Shown here one piece after another: positions 1 to 11,249 of a stretch of 64,000 nucleotides of DNA. The notes below the pieces were generated by a model. The model saw only the letters and a list, made by a program, of their open reading frames with translations, was not told the origin of the DNA and made no database searches. The translations under genes were made by a program, and so were the position numbers. The first letter of the stretch is position 1; the number at the start of each line of letters is the position of its first letter. The DNA is from Apoda limacodes (Eukaryota > Arthropoda > Insecta > Lepidoptera > Limacodidae): contig OX291551.1 of the NCBI GenBank assembly GCA_946406115.1, forward strand, positions 7,812,001 to 7,876,000. The letters are read 5' to 3'.

Positions 1-360
1 GTTTTAAGATATCTGTTAAACCATCATTTCATGAAATGTCAAGTAACTATGAAACTAGAAAATTACTGTATTAAAATTAATGATATGATAATGAATTTAA
101 ATCTTATGTGATATAATTGAAATTAATTATTTTCCACTTTTTAGGCTAAGCTATCGCCTATCTGTAATATATTTTTGCCACATAAAAATGTGCTCTATTT
201 GAGAATCACATTATCAATTTTAGCTTAACGCCCATAAAGCAAATAGATACGCGCGTTAGGGGCCTTAATACTTATAATGTCAATAATCCGACTTAAGAGA
301 TGAGGCAAGATTTATTTAACAGTCATACAGAGACAGAGACGTGTATAAATTAATTATCTT
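1..360. other. AT-rich stretch, nothing recognised
   Basis: No ORF of note and no recognisable repeat end. The base composition matches the non-coding background of the window. Confidence 0.5.
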
Positions 361-364
361 GATA

Positions 365-3300
365 TGAAATCTATACTTATATATATAAAAGGCAATGCCC
401 TGACTGACTCTTTACCGCCCAGCCCAAACCGCTAAGGATAGAAATTTGAGATTTGGGGCAAGAGTTTGTTGATTGAATACGTCGTTTGAGAACGGATTTT
501 GCAAAATTTGACTCCTATGGGGGTAAAATAAGGGTTGGCAGTTTGTATGAAAATCCGTCATTTTTTGAGCTGAATCTTCAAAAATTGCTGTTTAACCTTT
601 TGACTAAAAATAAGCAATGATACATTTAACTGTTTTCGAAAAATCATCCCACAGCGGGTAAAATAGAGGATGAAATTTTGTATGGCAATTCAGGTATTTT
701 TTTTAAATATTGTATTCATATTACGTAGCAAATAAAGAATGACGTGTTTCAGGATTTTTAAAAATTCAACCTCTAAACGGGTGAAATAGCGTGTCAAATT
801 TTATATGGGAAATAATGTGATTATTCGTAAATAAACTTAAAAGTGGGTATGAATGCTCTTCTGTGCAGTTAATGGAACACACATTTCTGAGTTCTTTAAA
901 ATTTAACACCTAAGGGGGTGGAAAAGAGTGGCAAAGAGTGTATCAGAATTATTAATTTATTTGTCAAATTAACTGGTAACTTTGAATACATGTACACATG
1001 TCTAAATAAAACTAGTATTTTAGTGTTTTGTAAAACTTAGGCCCTAAAGAGGAGAAAGGGGGTGGCAAAGTTTGTATGAGAAGCAATGTCTGTTATGTAC
1101 AATTTACTTTTAACCAGTTACAAGTATTTTAGTGTTTTGTAAAACTTAGGCCCTAAAGAGGAGAAAGGGGGTGGCAAAGTTTGTATGAGAAGCAATGTCT
1201 GTTATGTACAATTTACTTTTAACCAGTTACAATTATTCTTCAACGCAATTAATGTCACAAGTACTTCAGTGTTTTCCAAAACTCAGGTCCTATATAGGAG
1301 AAAGGGATTGTCAAAGTTTATATGGGAAATATATCTATCTACATATGGCAAAGACCCGACTGACTCATTATCGCCCAACCCAAACCGCTAAGTATACAAA
1401 TTTGAAAGGCCCAAGAGTTAGTTTTATATTGAAGGCGTCGTTCCAGAAAAGATTTTTTGAATTTGAAACCCCAAGAAGATGAAAATGTGGTTGGAAGTAT
1501 AAATGAAATTTCGTCATTTTTAAAACTAATAATGACAAGCTATGCTGTTTTTCGAAAATACCTTGCGCGGTGGCAAATCATTCCGTTGGTTTTTCAAATA
1601 AAATCATGAAAATAAGTATGCCAAATTACAGTTGAAAGTAAAGAAAACATGAGGGGTAATATAGGACACAAAGGGCACGCATCATCGCCCAGCTTAAACC
1701 GCTGAGGACTAACATTATACATTTGGAGAAGGTGTTGACTTTATAATTATTGAAGGAGTCTTTATTTCGAAATTTAATCCTTAAGAGGGTGAAACGGTGG
1801 GCATTCGAAGGAAATAATAATTCTATGGTCAAATTTAATTGAAGCTTGGCGTTATCGCTCAGTAACACAGTTAATGTAACATTTGTTTAAGAATTTTTCA
1901 AAATTTGGCTCCCAAGGGAAAAAAGTTTAAATTAAAATATTGGTTCAATTTACTTGAAACTTAATATATAAAATTTTCTTTACGGTTAATAACCGACGTC
2001 TTTCGGAGTTTTTAAAAATTCAACACTTGGAGAAGAGGGAGTAAAAAAGTATGTTTGTAATTACAAAATTCCATGTTTGTAGTCAAACTTTACTATAAAT
2101 GTTCACTACCAAATATACACTTTAAGCGTTTTTTCACAAATTCAACCCAAAGCGGCTAAAAGAGCATATCAAGATATACATGGGAAATAATATTATTACG
2201 GATAAATTTCCTTAAAAATGAGTACCTATCATTGCTCTTTAACACAATCAATAAAATACGTATTTTTTTTTAATTCAATCGATAAAGGGAGAAAAGGGTA
2301 AGAAATTTTAAATATAATCTTATGAAATGAAATATAATACTTGATTTAAAACTTGAGATATTGAGGATTCAATAGAATTATTGAAAAGCGCTTTCAAGGG
2401 TGTTTCAAAATTCAACTTCTAAAGGCAGACAGCGTGTTTCGAAGTTTGTGTGGTTTTTTTAAATATATTATGTGTATAATGTCTGTGAAATTATAGTAAT
2501 AATAAAGTCAAATCTATATAAAATTTGTTATTAATGCTTGCCAACACAATTCATAAAACACGTAAGAGGGTAAAAAGGGTGGCAAAATTTGTATGGAAAA
2601 TAACGGTCAAATTTACTTAAGACTTTATATTGATGCTCTCTTACACAATTTTTAAAACTTTTACTAACAAGTTTTTCAAAATTCAACCCTGAAGAAGGTG
2701 AAAAAATTGTGGCAAAATTTGTATCGAAAATAATAACTAGATAAATTATCTTAAACCTTAGTTTTAATGCAATACAGCACAATTAATAAATCACGGATTT
2801 CGGTTTTTTTCACAATTGAACCCTCAACGAGAGAAAAGGGATGACACAGTTTAATATTTTTATGGTCCAATTATAATTTTTAATTTCCATTTTACATATA
2901 TTAGTTTTATTTTTCAATTCAAAGATTATATTATTCTTATTCTACGTATATTTAATATTTTAACTCTTAATGATATAGTATATTATGATGACATTCGTTT
3001 TATCGCTGTAAAATAAAAAAGGCTAAACTTAATTTTGTGCATGCTGAATTTTATACTAGAAGTTGTACAGTTGGTTTTTAAATTGCGACTGTGTTATGTA
3101 AATGGTTAGGTACAGAGAGCGGGGTTTCGGAGCAAGCGTTGATTTTGTATTATAGGGATCGTTAAAAAGAGATGTTTTGAAATCAACCCGTAAGGGTGTG
3201 AACCGCGTGCAGCTGCGGAGCAATAATATAACTTTACCAAACGAAAATATGAAAGTTTTGTAGGAAGGATGTAATATATTCGTTTATGTAAATTTTTTTA

Positions 3301-3513
3301 AATTCAACTCCTGAGAGTATGAAAGCCCATGACATTTTTTTATTGATTGCCATATTCAAATTGCTAAGGATAAAAATTTATAAATTTAGAGTACGGTTTA
3401 ATTTAATCCCGTAAGCCTCTGGGGAGTTGACAATATAAGGTAAACTTTTGTTGATTAAAATGACTTCACAAATCTTAAAGTATATGCGAGCGAAGCTGCG
3501 GGCGAAAAGCTAG
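365..3513 (+). mobile_element. Long Helitron-like interspersed repeat with internal tandem modules
   Basis: The right end reads GCGGGCGAAAAGCTAG followed by T, the CTRR-T end expected of Helitrons and of the CTAG-ending repeats common in Lepidoptera. Inside, one module recurs with large divergence: a start-like motif (CGCCCAGCCCAAACCGCT near 417, with relatives near 1371 and 1687), then repeated blocks of the type AAATTCAACCC, GGGTGAAAA and GGCAAA-TTTGTATG. No helicase or Rep protein is visible, so this is non-autonomous. Three start-like motifs but only one clear end suggest internal duplication or nested copies. The left boundary is uncertain. It could instead be a satellite-like array captured by a Helitron end. 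Confidence 0.55.
1013..1231 (+). repeat. Two-copy exact tandem duplication, about 110 bp
   Basis: The block from AGTATTTTAGTG to CCAGTTACA occurs twice back to back with no difference seen by eye. It lies inside the larger Helitron-like repeat and is much more similar between copies than the other internal modules, so it is a recent local duplication. Confidence 0.8.
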
Positions 3514-3845
3514 TAATAATAGTATTAAGATAATTGACGGAGTTTCTTATAGTAAGTTTATCTCTCTAAGTATTATTCTGAGTATTGGTATGCTGAATTT
3601 TGCGTTCAATTGATCATTTTGTACACCCAATGCCCATAATGATCCCGGAAAAGAAATAATGTATAAATAAACCTCATGAACTATAAACTATATAGGTATG
3701 TATATAAAGCAAAATCGAAATGTTTACTAAACTTATTTTGTTTATTTAATTCAATTAATTCAAGGTTACGCAAACATGAATGTTCATTTTTATTATTTTA
3801 GCTAAGCTTGGCTAGAAAAAGGACAGTGTTCAGTCATACATTCCT
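3514..3845. other. AT-rich stretch, nothing recognised
   Basis: No coding or repeat signal was found between the two Helitron-like ends. Confidence 0.45.
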
Positions 3846-3849
3846 GACT

Positions 3850-4116
3850 CCATAGACTTTTCTGTCTGTCTGTTACCTCTTCACGCTTAAACCGCTGAAC
3901 TGATTTAGATGAAATTTGGTATGGAGAACATTCGAGTCCTGGGGAAGGACTAGGATAGTTTTTATGCCGAAAAATTCAAAAGTTATAACCGAGCTTAAAC
4001 GAACTATAGCTACAGCTACAGCTTGCTATAGCAAACTTAACAAAATATAGCTTGCTATAGTAAACTAAACGCCGATAATCAAATTTAGGGCGGTTGGAAC
4101 CGCTGGCAAAAGCTAG
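3850..4116 (+). mobile_element. Non-autonomous Helitron-like element
   Basis: It contains the CTGTCTGTCTGTTACCTC and TTCACGCTTAAACCGCTGAA segments typical of lepidopteran HeliMITE-type repeats. The right end shows a perfect hairpin, GCGGTT-GG-AACCGC at about 4090-4103, followed about 10 nt later by CTAG and then T. That hairpin plus CTRR arrangement is the diagnostic Helitron 3-prime end. No ORF is present, as expected for a non-autonomous copy. The left end is not well defined. Confidence 0.65.
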
Positions 4117-4214
4117 TATCACATAAGTTATAGAAAATTCATTACAGTAAATTCGTAGCTTTGTGGTTATTTAAAATTTCTTGTAATAAAATACGTTCCC
4201 GGTACTGGTTGATA

Positions 4215-5675
4215 TGGAGTTATGGTTTAAAAAAAACCGGCCCAGTGTGAATAAATGAGAAACAAAACCTGAACGGTGATGAGGAGTGGAGATACTTTGA
4301 GAAGAACGAAGTGAACGCTCGTGAGTAGACCCAAGGTATTGAAACCCAGATTTTAGGTAGTTTGGAGACAGGATCGTTTAAAATAGAAAAGAGAATACAG
4401 AGTATTCTGACGCTTCTGCGTTGATGTATAGGAACCATTTGAGTTGATTGCGAAAAGCAGATATGTGGTCATATTTACGAAGAATGAAGACGTAACGGAT
4501 ACAGTTACTTAGAAGTCGATCTAATTTGTTGAGAAGGTCCGAGTTCAAGTCTACATAGCACACATCACTGTAATCAATTGACGGAATAATAAGAGTTTGT
4601 ACAAGTAGGAGCTTAGTTTTAGTAGGTAGAAAACTAAGAAATCTGTATAAAAAGCGCAGAGAGGCAGTGTTTCCGACAAAGTTCTTTAACGTGCACTGAC
4701 CAACTCAGAGTGGTATCAATAATCAAACCTAAGTCTTTGACATGGTAACAGAAAGGAATTTGATTATCATTAAATAATATAGGGTGAACAAGTTCAAAGT
4801 TTATTTTAATTATTTGCCTAGGACTACCAACTACGATGCACTGACATTTATTAGGATTCACATCTATGCCGAATCGTTTAGACCAATCGTTAATGTCTTT
4901 CAACACCTTGTTAATGTCACGAATGGCTAAATCGAGGTCGTCAACTTTGGCTTGAGTATTAAGCTGCAAATCATCAGAATAAAAATGGTAAGAACAGCCA
5001 AGCTTACAGCAAAGGAGATTTATGAAAATGAAGAACAATAGGGGTGATAATATTCCTCCTTGTGGCACGCCGGAAGTAAGATTTTGCCAATTCTTAACTA
5101 ACCTATCTATACGGACTGCTTGTTGGAGACCACGTATATAGGAGGAGAACCAACTTAAGGCTATCGCAGATATCTTAATGGATCCCAGTACTGCTAGGAG
5201 GAGAACATGGTCAACAGTATTGAAAGCATTAGAAAAATCAATAAGTACTAATACTGTCACCAAAGCATCCTTCATGCCATCACGTATATCCTCCGATACC
5301 TTAAGTAGCGCAGTACTAGTGCTGTGTCCTAAGCGAAATCCTGATTGTAACGGGCAAAGAAAATTGTTGTCATAAACATATTTAGTGAGCTGTTGATGGA
5401 CGACTGCTTCAAGGATTTTAGATAAAAAAGCTAATATTGAAATTGGTCTAAAGTGACTAACGGGTGAGGGATTTACTATTTTAGGCAAAGGAATGACAAA
5501 TGCTTTACGCCATATACCAGGAAATTCTCCAGTAAACAGGGAGAAGTTGATGATGTGGGTCAGAATTGGAAGTATAGAATCTAGTATGTAGAGAATCATG
5601 GATCTGCTCACGTCATCACATCCAACTGCTTTAGACCTAATAGAGAGAATGATCTTTCTCACATCAATATATGAG
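4215..5675 (-). pseudogene. CR1/L2-like LINE reverse transcriptase, 5-prime truncated, frameshifted
   Basis: A 342-codon open stretch (5662-4634) carries the reverse transcriptase core: VIPLPK, HFRPISIL, the LIDFSNAFNTVDH block with the first catalytic Asp, GVPQGGILSPLLF, and a fingers/palm active site reading YSDD where YADD is normal. The thumb region continues in two other frames (about 4690-4570, 4563-4378 and 4438-4220), so at least two frameshifts separate the C-terminal pieces. The copy starts inside the RT domain, so the endonuclease is missing, and no clear 3-prime tail is visible. The family resembles the relic at 57.6-60.9 kb, which shares the SNAFNTVD and GVPQGGxLSPLLF blocks. Clade assignment to CR1/L2 (Kiri or Daphne type) is from memory. 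Confidence 0.85.
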
Positions 5676-5814
5676 TTAATTTAATTTAATAATTTAATTA
5701 TTTGTTTTTAAATTGAATATATAACTCAATTCTTTGAATATTTCAAGCGTCTACCTGTTGCTGTTATCAATATCGAGCAAAACAATCACGATTGTGGTAT
5801 TGGAGCCCCCTTAA

Positions 5815-5993
5815 ATATTTATTTTATTCTTGTTTTTATTATTTGTTTTTATCGCGGCAACAGAAATACATCTTCTGTCAAAATCTTAACTGTCTAACTA
5901 TCACGGTTTATGAGATACAGCCGGTTACAGACATACGGACAGCGGTCTTAGTGATAGGGTCCAGATTTTAAACCTTTGGGTACGAAACCCTAA
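5815..5993 (+). repeat. 3-prime half of a GGGTTCCGTA-type repeat
   Basis: It contains GCGGCAACAGAAATACAT, ATGAGATACAGCC, a CGGACAG tract and TAGTGATAGGG, and ends GGGTACGAAACCCTAAA. The same order occurs at 44270-44462 and, in part, at 55090-55206. Only the right half is present here. Confidence 0.65.
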
Positions 5994-6113
5994 ACAAGAA
6001 AAACGAGAGGGCGTCAGTTATTTTTCTACAGGGATGTTTGAACAGATATCTTAAAACAAATACAGTCAAGTTTCTAGTGAAATAATGTGTTAAGATATTT
6101 TTAATTTTTTCAG

Positions 6114-6300
6114 TTTGAATCTTGCACCTAACAGGACAGAAAAACCGAGTATAAAACTTCACTTTGGTTATTCCGCAAAAAGGTTAGTTCACAAGGAAAG
6201 GTTACCAAAAATATTTATCCCATCAAAAACATTAATGAGAAATGAGAGCCAAGTTCAATATTACGAATGTGCGTCTTTGTCGACTTCGCCGAAAATATAA
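6114..6300 (+). CDS. Candidate terminal exon of an unknown gene
   Basis: A strong 3-prime splice acceptor (TTAATTTTTTCAG, last base 6113) is followed by 61 codons of open, non-repetitive sequence ending in TAA at 6298-6300. The translated peptide is compositionally ordinary (for example RTEKPSIKLHFGYSAKR and VQYYECASLSTSPKI) and codon use is not simple AT noise. No upstream exon was identified, no AATAAA lies just downstream, and the product is not recognised. It could also be a chance acceptor before a decayed element ORF. Confidence 0.25.
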
Positions 6301-7144
6301 ATATTTATGGGGACCAAGTTCTGTGTAAAAAATGGTAAAATTTTAGTAACAAGTACATGAATCATTATTAAATGAATTTATGTAACAATTTCTTGTTTCT
6401 TGGTAATACTACAATGTCTGCTACTTAATAGGTAATATAAATTTTTCAACAGACAATTACACAATGCCTATATGTCAAAAAGAGCGCTGTCAAGACTAAG
6501 GCCTAAATTTAGGCATAAATCATGACTTTTCAAGTAGATTTCGAGCGATGCACAGCATCGGGACGTTCGCAGTTGACCTGGGTTTATCGGATTTGCGTCG
6601 ATCCCCTCCCCGGTTCACGTCCCCGTGCGTGCCGCCCCACCTGCCTTGCCTGACCTGTGATCATCAGGGCAAATTTAGCCAGTGTAAAACCTAACCTTAA
6701 TAATATAAGTTAGGTGGACCACAGTCAATATACCTATGACGAATTTCCGTCTATGCATAAAAAAAATAGTTGGACCTTGGGCTATATAAATCATACAAAT
6801 TTCTTATTCTCCAGGTCGACTACAGGCAAAAAAACAAGGAAACAACATTTTATATTTATATCTACCTGCTTTAATACTTTGTTAATACTAATTATCCATA
6901 ATTTTCAGTTTTTATCCTTGTATAAACCAAATAGTCTACCTTTATTCCAAATATCAAGTTTTTAGGTCATCTGAAAGTGAGTTAGGTTTATGATCTGTAA
7001 GTGAGTGAGTCAGTCATTAAAATGCCTGTTTTAAAACGTTAATATATCAATAACTGTATGAGTTACATTTATGTAATGCTACATGTATGTATGTAGACAT
7101 AAAGAAAGACGCCATATGCAAGACTTGTAAATTTTAGGTCTGCA
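6301..7144. other. No gene seen; short GC-rich patch
   Basis: Mostly AT-rich sequence. A GC-rich patch at about 6540-6670, with many CC and CG dinucleotides, stands out. It has no ORF or known repeat end and might be a fragment of a retrotransposon leader. Confidence 0.4.
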
Positions 7145-7530
7145 TTTTTTAACCTACTTCAAAAAAGGAGGAGGTCCTTAATTTGGATATTTATATTTTT
7201 TTTATGTTTACTTCTGAGGTGGTTCCATATTAATGAAGTGAATTTAAAACTTAAACTTTTGGTCAAAAGAAAAAAATTGGTGTTAATTTGGAACTGGTGA
7301 ATCGTTTTTATGTTGATGATTGTATAAAATTTTGTTAGTGATACGAATGTTTTTAGTGTACGAGAAAAAAAAAGCAATTCGTAACTCAAAAGTAAAAAAT
7401 AAAACTTTTTAACAAAAAAAAAAACAACCGGCTTCAAAAATTATGCACAAAAAAGGTAAAAATAATTACTTATTTCCAAAAATCTGATCTGAATTACAGT
7501 TTGAAGTTGTTGCCTATGTACCTTACAGTT
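7145..7530. repeat. Ends of the AACCGACTTC-type foldback repeat, two orientations
   Basis: At 7147-7190 the plus strand reads TTTTTTAACCTACTTCAAAA followed by GGAGGAGG, one end of the family also seen at 29817 and 50276. At 7400-7530 the opposite end appears in reverse orientation (CTTTTTAACAAAAAAA, AACCGGCTTCAAAAA, then ATGCAC and AAAGGTAAAAATAATT), matching 21867-21985. No coding content. Confidence 0.6.
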
Positions 7531-7555
7531 TACACTAAACATCAATACTAAAATT

Positions 7556-7900
7556 GTAGCGCAGTCGTCTACTGGTTCAGTAGAAAACTGCAAGTGCCCA
7601 TTTTTCAAAAGAGCAAATACTATTAAATATCTCAGTATAACTCCGGATGACCATCTTAAATTCCCTGCTCATATCACAAACTTTTCTCACAAGATTAGGA
7701 AACTTGTATACCTACATATTTAAGACCTTATACTATCTTGGGGTTGTGCGAGTAAAGGGTTAATGCTATTTGTAGAAAAAGCACAGAGGCTTATACTAAA
7801 ATACTTTATATTTACTTTATTATTAAATTTATACAACTTATTAAACACAAAAAGTGTGATAGAAAACGTATCAAAAATTTATTCTGTAAAGTGTGAATAT
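7556..7900 (+). pseudogene. LINE reverse transcriptase C-terminal fragment
   Basis: Translating gives FFKRANTIKYLSITPDDHLK and then SHKIRKLVYLHI, an in-frame stop, and SKGLMLFVEKAQRLILKYF. This is the thumb/connection region that follows the RT palm in jockey- and CR1-group LINEs (the KYLGI-x-D-x-L-x-x-H-I pattern and the EKAQRL block). Everything upstream and downstream is missing. Confidence 0.6.
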
Positions 7901-8805
7901 AAAAAAAATTCAAAATGATATCGTTAAAATTTGAATAAAGTTTTGTGCGCGTAAATAAAAATTTAACTTGTTCAAAACTCATTAACTATTGACGTGTAGC
8001 GATTATTTCGTACGGAAATTTAGATAAACATTGAAACAAGCTTGCTGGGTTAAAATACGGCTAATGTAATTGGTGTTTTAAGCCCGTGGATATTATGATA
8101 AACAATTATCTTTAATTTTATTAATTTTCTTGCTATTAACAAAGACAAAGACAGAAGCAGAAAAGTCAATAGCTTCAGAATATAATTTGATTCTTTAGAT
8201 CTTAGAAGATTCGACTATCAGTCTGCCAAACATTCCTCACTATGAAAGCACAGATTAAATAAAGGATTAAAGTCGCAACTACAAAAACCTACTCATAAAC
8301 TTGACTTTGCAAACATCGAAATAGAATCACTATCTGCAGAAATCTGGAGTCCAAAAAATCCTTGACAAAGGAGAATTTACCTTTAAAAAAGAATCGCGTG
8401 TGATGGTCGCAAAAGTTGTACTTCAAAGAAAAAAAAATAATGCATGTTCTTATAATCTTACGCCAAAAATTTTCCAGAAGGAACCAGATGAGGACCCTAC
8501 ATCTTATAAGCAAACGGATGAAAATAAGCTAGAAAATGTGGTCTCAATCAGAATGGATACACAAACCAATAACATTTTTCCTATGTAAAACCAACAGGCA
8601 CATAATCCAGCAAAAAATCAGTTTCTTATCATAAGCAGTAACAAATAAAACAAAGTTTAATCGATAGCTGAAAGATTTTCAATTATATCATTACATGACT
8701 ACCAATTGTTAGCTCCGATAGCTACTATTGAATAAAGATTTAAAAACTAAACAATTTACAAAGAATGACTACTGTGTAATCAGTCAGTCAATAACAGTTG
8801 CCTTT
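7901..8805. other. AT-rich stretch, weak ORF only
   Basis: A 62-codon open stretch at 8400-8588 is lysine- and asparagine-rich and has no recognisable motif or splice signal. The surrounding sequence shows no repeat end that I recognise. Confidence 0.4.
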
Positions 8806-8809
8806 TATA

Positions 8810-8995
8810 TATACAGACGAACCCCCGTTTTACCCCTTTTAAAACTCACCCCGAGTTTTGGAAAGTTCTTTCTTAGAGCACGCCTTTATCACTACAGCTA
8901 TATGTGTGCCAAATTTCAGCGCAATCCGTTCAGCGGTTTGAGTTGTGCGGTGATAGATTAGTCAGTCAACAACGGTGACCTTTTATATATATATA
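8810..8995 (+). repeat. Interspersed repeat ending in a TA-rich tail
   Basis: It has the block CCAAATTTCAGCGCAATCCG, then GTTCAGCGGTTTGAG, and ends CCTTTTATATATATATAAGA. That layout is typical of short insect interspersed repeats with a TATATA tail. No ORF. Class (SINE-like or LINE 3-prime tail) is uncertain. Confidence 0.5.
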
Positions 8996-9748
8996 AGAAG
9001 ATCACTGTCCGAAAATATGCGTAGTACAACAAACATTTTTGACCCGGTGGTCAAAATTTAAAACCAAAGTCGCGATATTGAAATGGTGTGAACTTACAAC
9101 GACACTAGCGACGAAAGACCCAAGGTCGGTGAGTCCTAAAAGTTTGTTCACAATATCAATATTGTTTGACACACAACAGCAGCTATCCACAAGATAGAGA
9201 TATTTCGTAAAGTAATTCATAGATAAATAAATATAACAGATAGTGCAAGACATTGCAGTTGGATAGCGCCTGTCTATAGGTAAATACAGATAGTAGTGAC
9301 TAAGATCGTTGGTGCAATATATAATTTATATTGGTCTCCAACCCTACAGCTGTTCCATTGTATCGAGTAACACAAATGTAACGCACATATCAAAGGGTTC
9401 TGCGATAATCACTTTTTCGGAACTCACTTTGGGAATAAAAAGTGTCCCACGTTAGGTATGCCTGTCAAAAATTAGTCACCCCATTGATCTATTGCTACGT
9501 GAAGGAATAGTACGCCACGAGCCAAGGTATCACGGTAATAAAACGGTAAACTGTATGTATATTTTTAGAGCCAGCTTAAGAGTAATAAGCGGAGAAATGA
9601 GATGTATTACATATTTAATACCCTGCGGGGCCGCGTTTAGATGTCGTGTTGCTCTATGATTTCAGATTTTGGGGGTTCCCATAAGAGGTACGTGTATGCT
9701 GCATATTGCAATTTTTCAAAATGTTTTTAGGATTGGCAACATTATTAC
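8996..9748. other. No feature recognised
   Basis: An 83-codon minus-strand open stretch at 9253-9002 has no motif. No repeat boundary was found. Confidence 0.4.
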
Positions 9749-9870
9749 TCGCGCGTTGCCGACCCTTTATAAATAAATCTAATAACTCCTATCTTGATGA
9801 ACCTCATACTGTTAATCTCTAGATAAAACCTTAGCAGGGATCTCATTCCACAACTCAACCGTTCTTTAAC
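9749..9870 (-). mobile_element. Fragment of the intact-LINE family, C-terminus and 3-prime region
   Basis: On the plus strand it reads GCGCGTTGCCGACCC, then AATCTAATAACT, and later CATTCCACAACTCAACCG. These are the reverse complement of the ORF end and 3-prime part of the LINE at 16080-16210. It is diverged and short. Confidence 0.7.
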
Positions 9871-9996
9871 TATGTTGCTCGTCACCGATCAGGGGCGGAA
9901 CAGGAATTCATGAAAGGGGAGGCCATTATGACAAAGCAGGGAATCGAATGAGAATGACCTGTCATAGGTGACTGCTCGGCGCAGTAATTTTCTATT

Positions 9997-10196
9997 TTTT
10001 GACGTGACAACGTCTTATAAATTGGTTTGCCGGGTGACACTTCAAGAAACTGCGTTACGCTCCGCTCACGTTATGCGCTCACAATGAGAGCGAGTGAGAG
10101 GCACGCGCCCGCCTAAGAGCGAGAGAGACAGACATAAAATCATTGTCACGTAAAACTTTCGCCCGTATACCGACTTTACAGGCAACCAGTTTTTTA
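9997..10196 (+). repeat. 200-bp direct repeat, copy 1
   Basis: This segment (TTTTGACGTGACAACG to AACCAGTTTTTTA) is identical by eye to 10732-10931, 735 bp downstream. It includes a near-palindrome GACGTGACAACGTC at its start and GC-rich CGCTC and GAGCGAG tracts. It is probably a short mobile repeat or one terminus of a TRIM-like element. No ORF is convincing. Confidence 0.8.
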
Positions 10197-10731
10197 TGAG
10201 TTATTACGGCTCTGGGTTCTAGCACTTCTATGCCTAGGGCGGCATGTCCCATATCCGCCAATGTCACTGGTTTCATTTAAATTTTTTGTAAACTGTCATC
10301 TTTCCTATTTCTAATACTAAAATGTAAACAAATGGCAAATCGCAGAATATATAAATAATTGAATTGCTTATCAAAGTTCACCTACATACTTGCGGTTGAA
10401 TGTCACATATATCATTCAATGACTCTTATATGTCCGATACGCCTAATTTTTATCCAAAGTTTCGTCGTGCGTCATAGATATTATTGTTGGAACATTTAAT
10501 AGATTGTAAACAAGTCATAATATATTTACATTCTTTTCTACTATTTCTAAACTAAAACATATAATTTAATTTACGTAAACATTATACCCGGAAGAATATA
10601 CATATATATGTTCTATTCAATCCATAAATAGATCGAAAATAGACCTTAAAAGGTTACTTGTATCTTGACAAATTTATCTCGTTTAATAATTTAACGTCAA
10701 GGTGGTCTTTCTTAAATTAAGACCCTCGAAA
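10197..10731. other. Spacer between identical direct repeats
   Basis: 535 bp with no ORF and no visible primer-binding site or polypurine tract. If the flanking repeats are termini of one element, this is its interior; otherwise it is host sequence between two insertions. Confidence 0.4.
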
Positions 10732-10931
10732 TTTTGACGTGACAACGTCTTATAAATTGGTTTGCCGGGTGACACTTCAAGAAACTGCGTTACGCTCCGC
10801 TCACGTTATGCGCTCACAATGAGAGCGAGTGAGAGGCACGCGCCCGCCTAAGAGCGAGAGAGACAGACATAAAATCATTGTCACGTAAAACTTTCGCCCG
10901 TATACCGACTTTACAGGCAACCAGTTTTTTT
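10732..10931 (+). repeat. 200-bp direct repeat, copy 2
   Basis: Same sequence and orientation as 9997-10196. Full identity over about 200 bp in a window of highly diverged repeats implies a recent insertion, duplication or gene conversion. Confidence 0.8.
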
Positions 10932-10959
10932 ATCAATATCTAAGTACCTATCAATACTA

Positions 10960-11249
10960 ATATTATAAATGTTAAACGCTTAAACCGCAGAACCGTTTTA
11001 GATGAAATTTAGTATATTCCGTATATACTATATCCGTATATAGTTTGAATTCCGGGAAAGAACGTAGGATAGTTTTTATCCCGAAAAATTATAACCTTGG
11101 GAATAGCTAAAACCGAGCTTAAACGAACTATAGCTACAGGTATAGCTTGCTATAGCAAACTTAATAAGTATAATTAAGGAGTTGACATAAAAATCCCACG
11201 CATATAAACAAATTTATGGCGAATGGAGCCGCTGCCAAAAGATAGTATA
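10960..11249 (+). mobile_element. Decayed non-autonomous Helitron-like element
   Basis: Same order as the copy at 3850-4116: ACGCTTAAACCGC near the left, TAGGATAGTTTTTATCCCG, AGCTTGCTATAGCAAAC, then GGAGCCGCTGCCAAAAG and a terminal ATAG where CTAG is expected. The mutated last motif and point changes show decay. Confidence 0.55.

Noticed and set aside
9997..10931. Solo pair of LTRs flanking a retrotransposon
   Set aside because: The repeats do not clearly start TG and end CA, no primer-binding site or polypurine tract is seen, and the 535-bp interior has no coding motif. The TRIM idea is kept only as an option.
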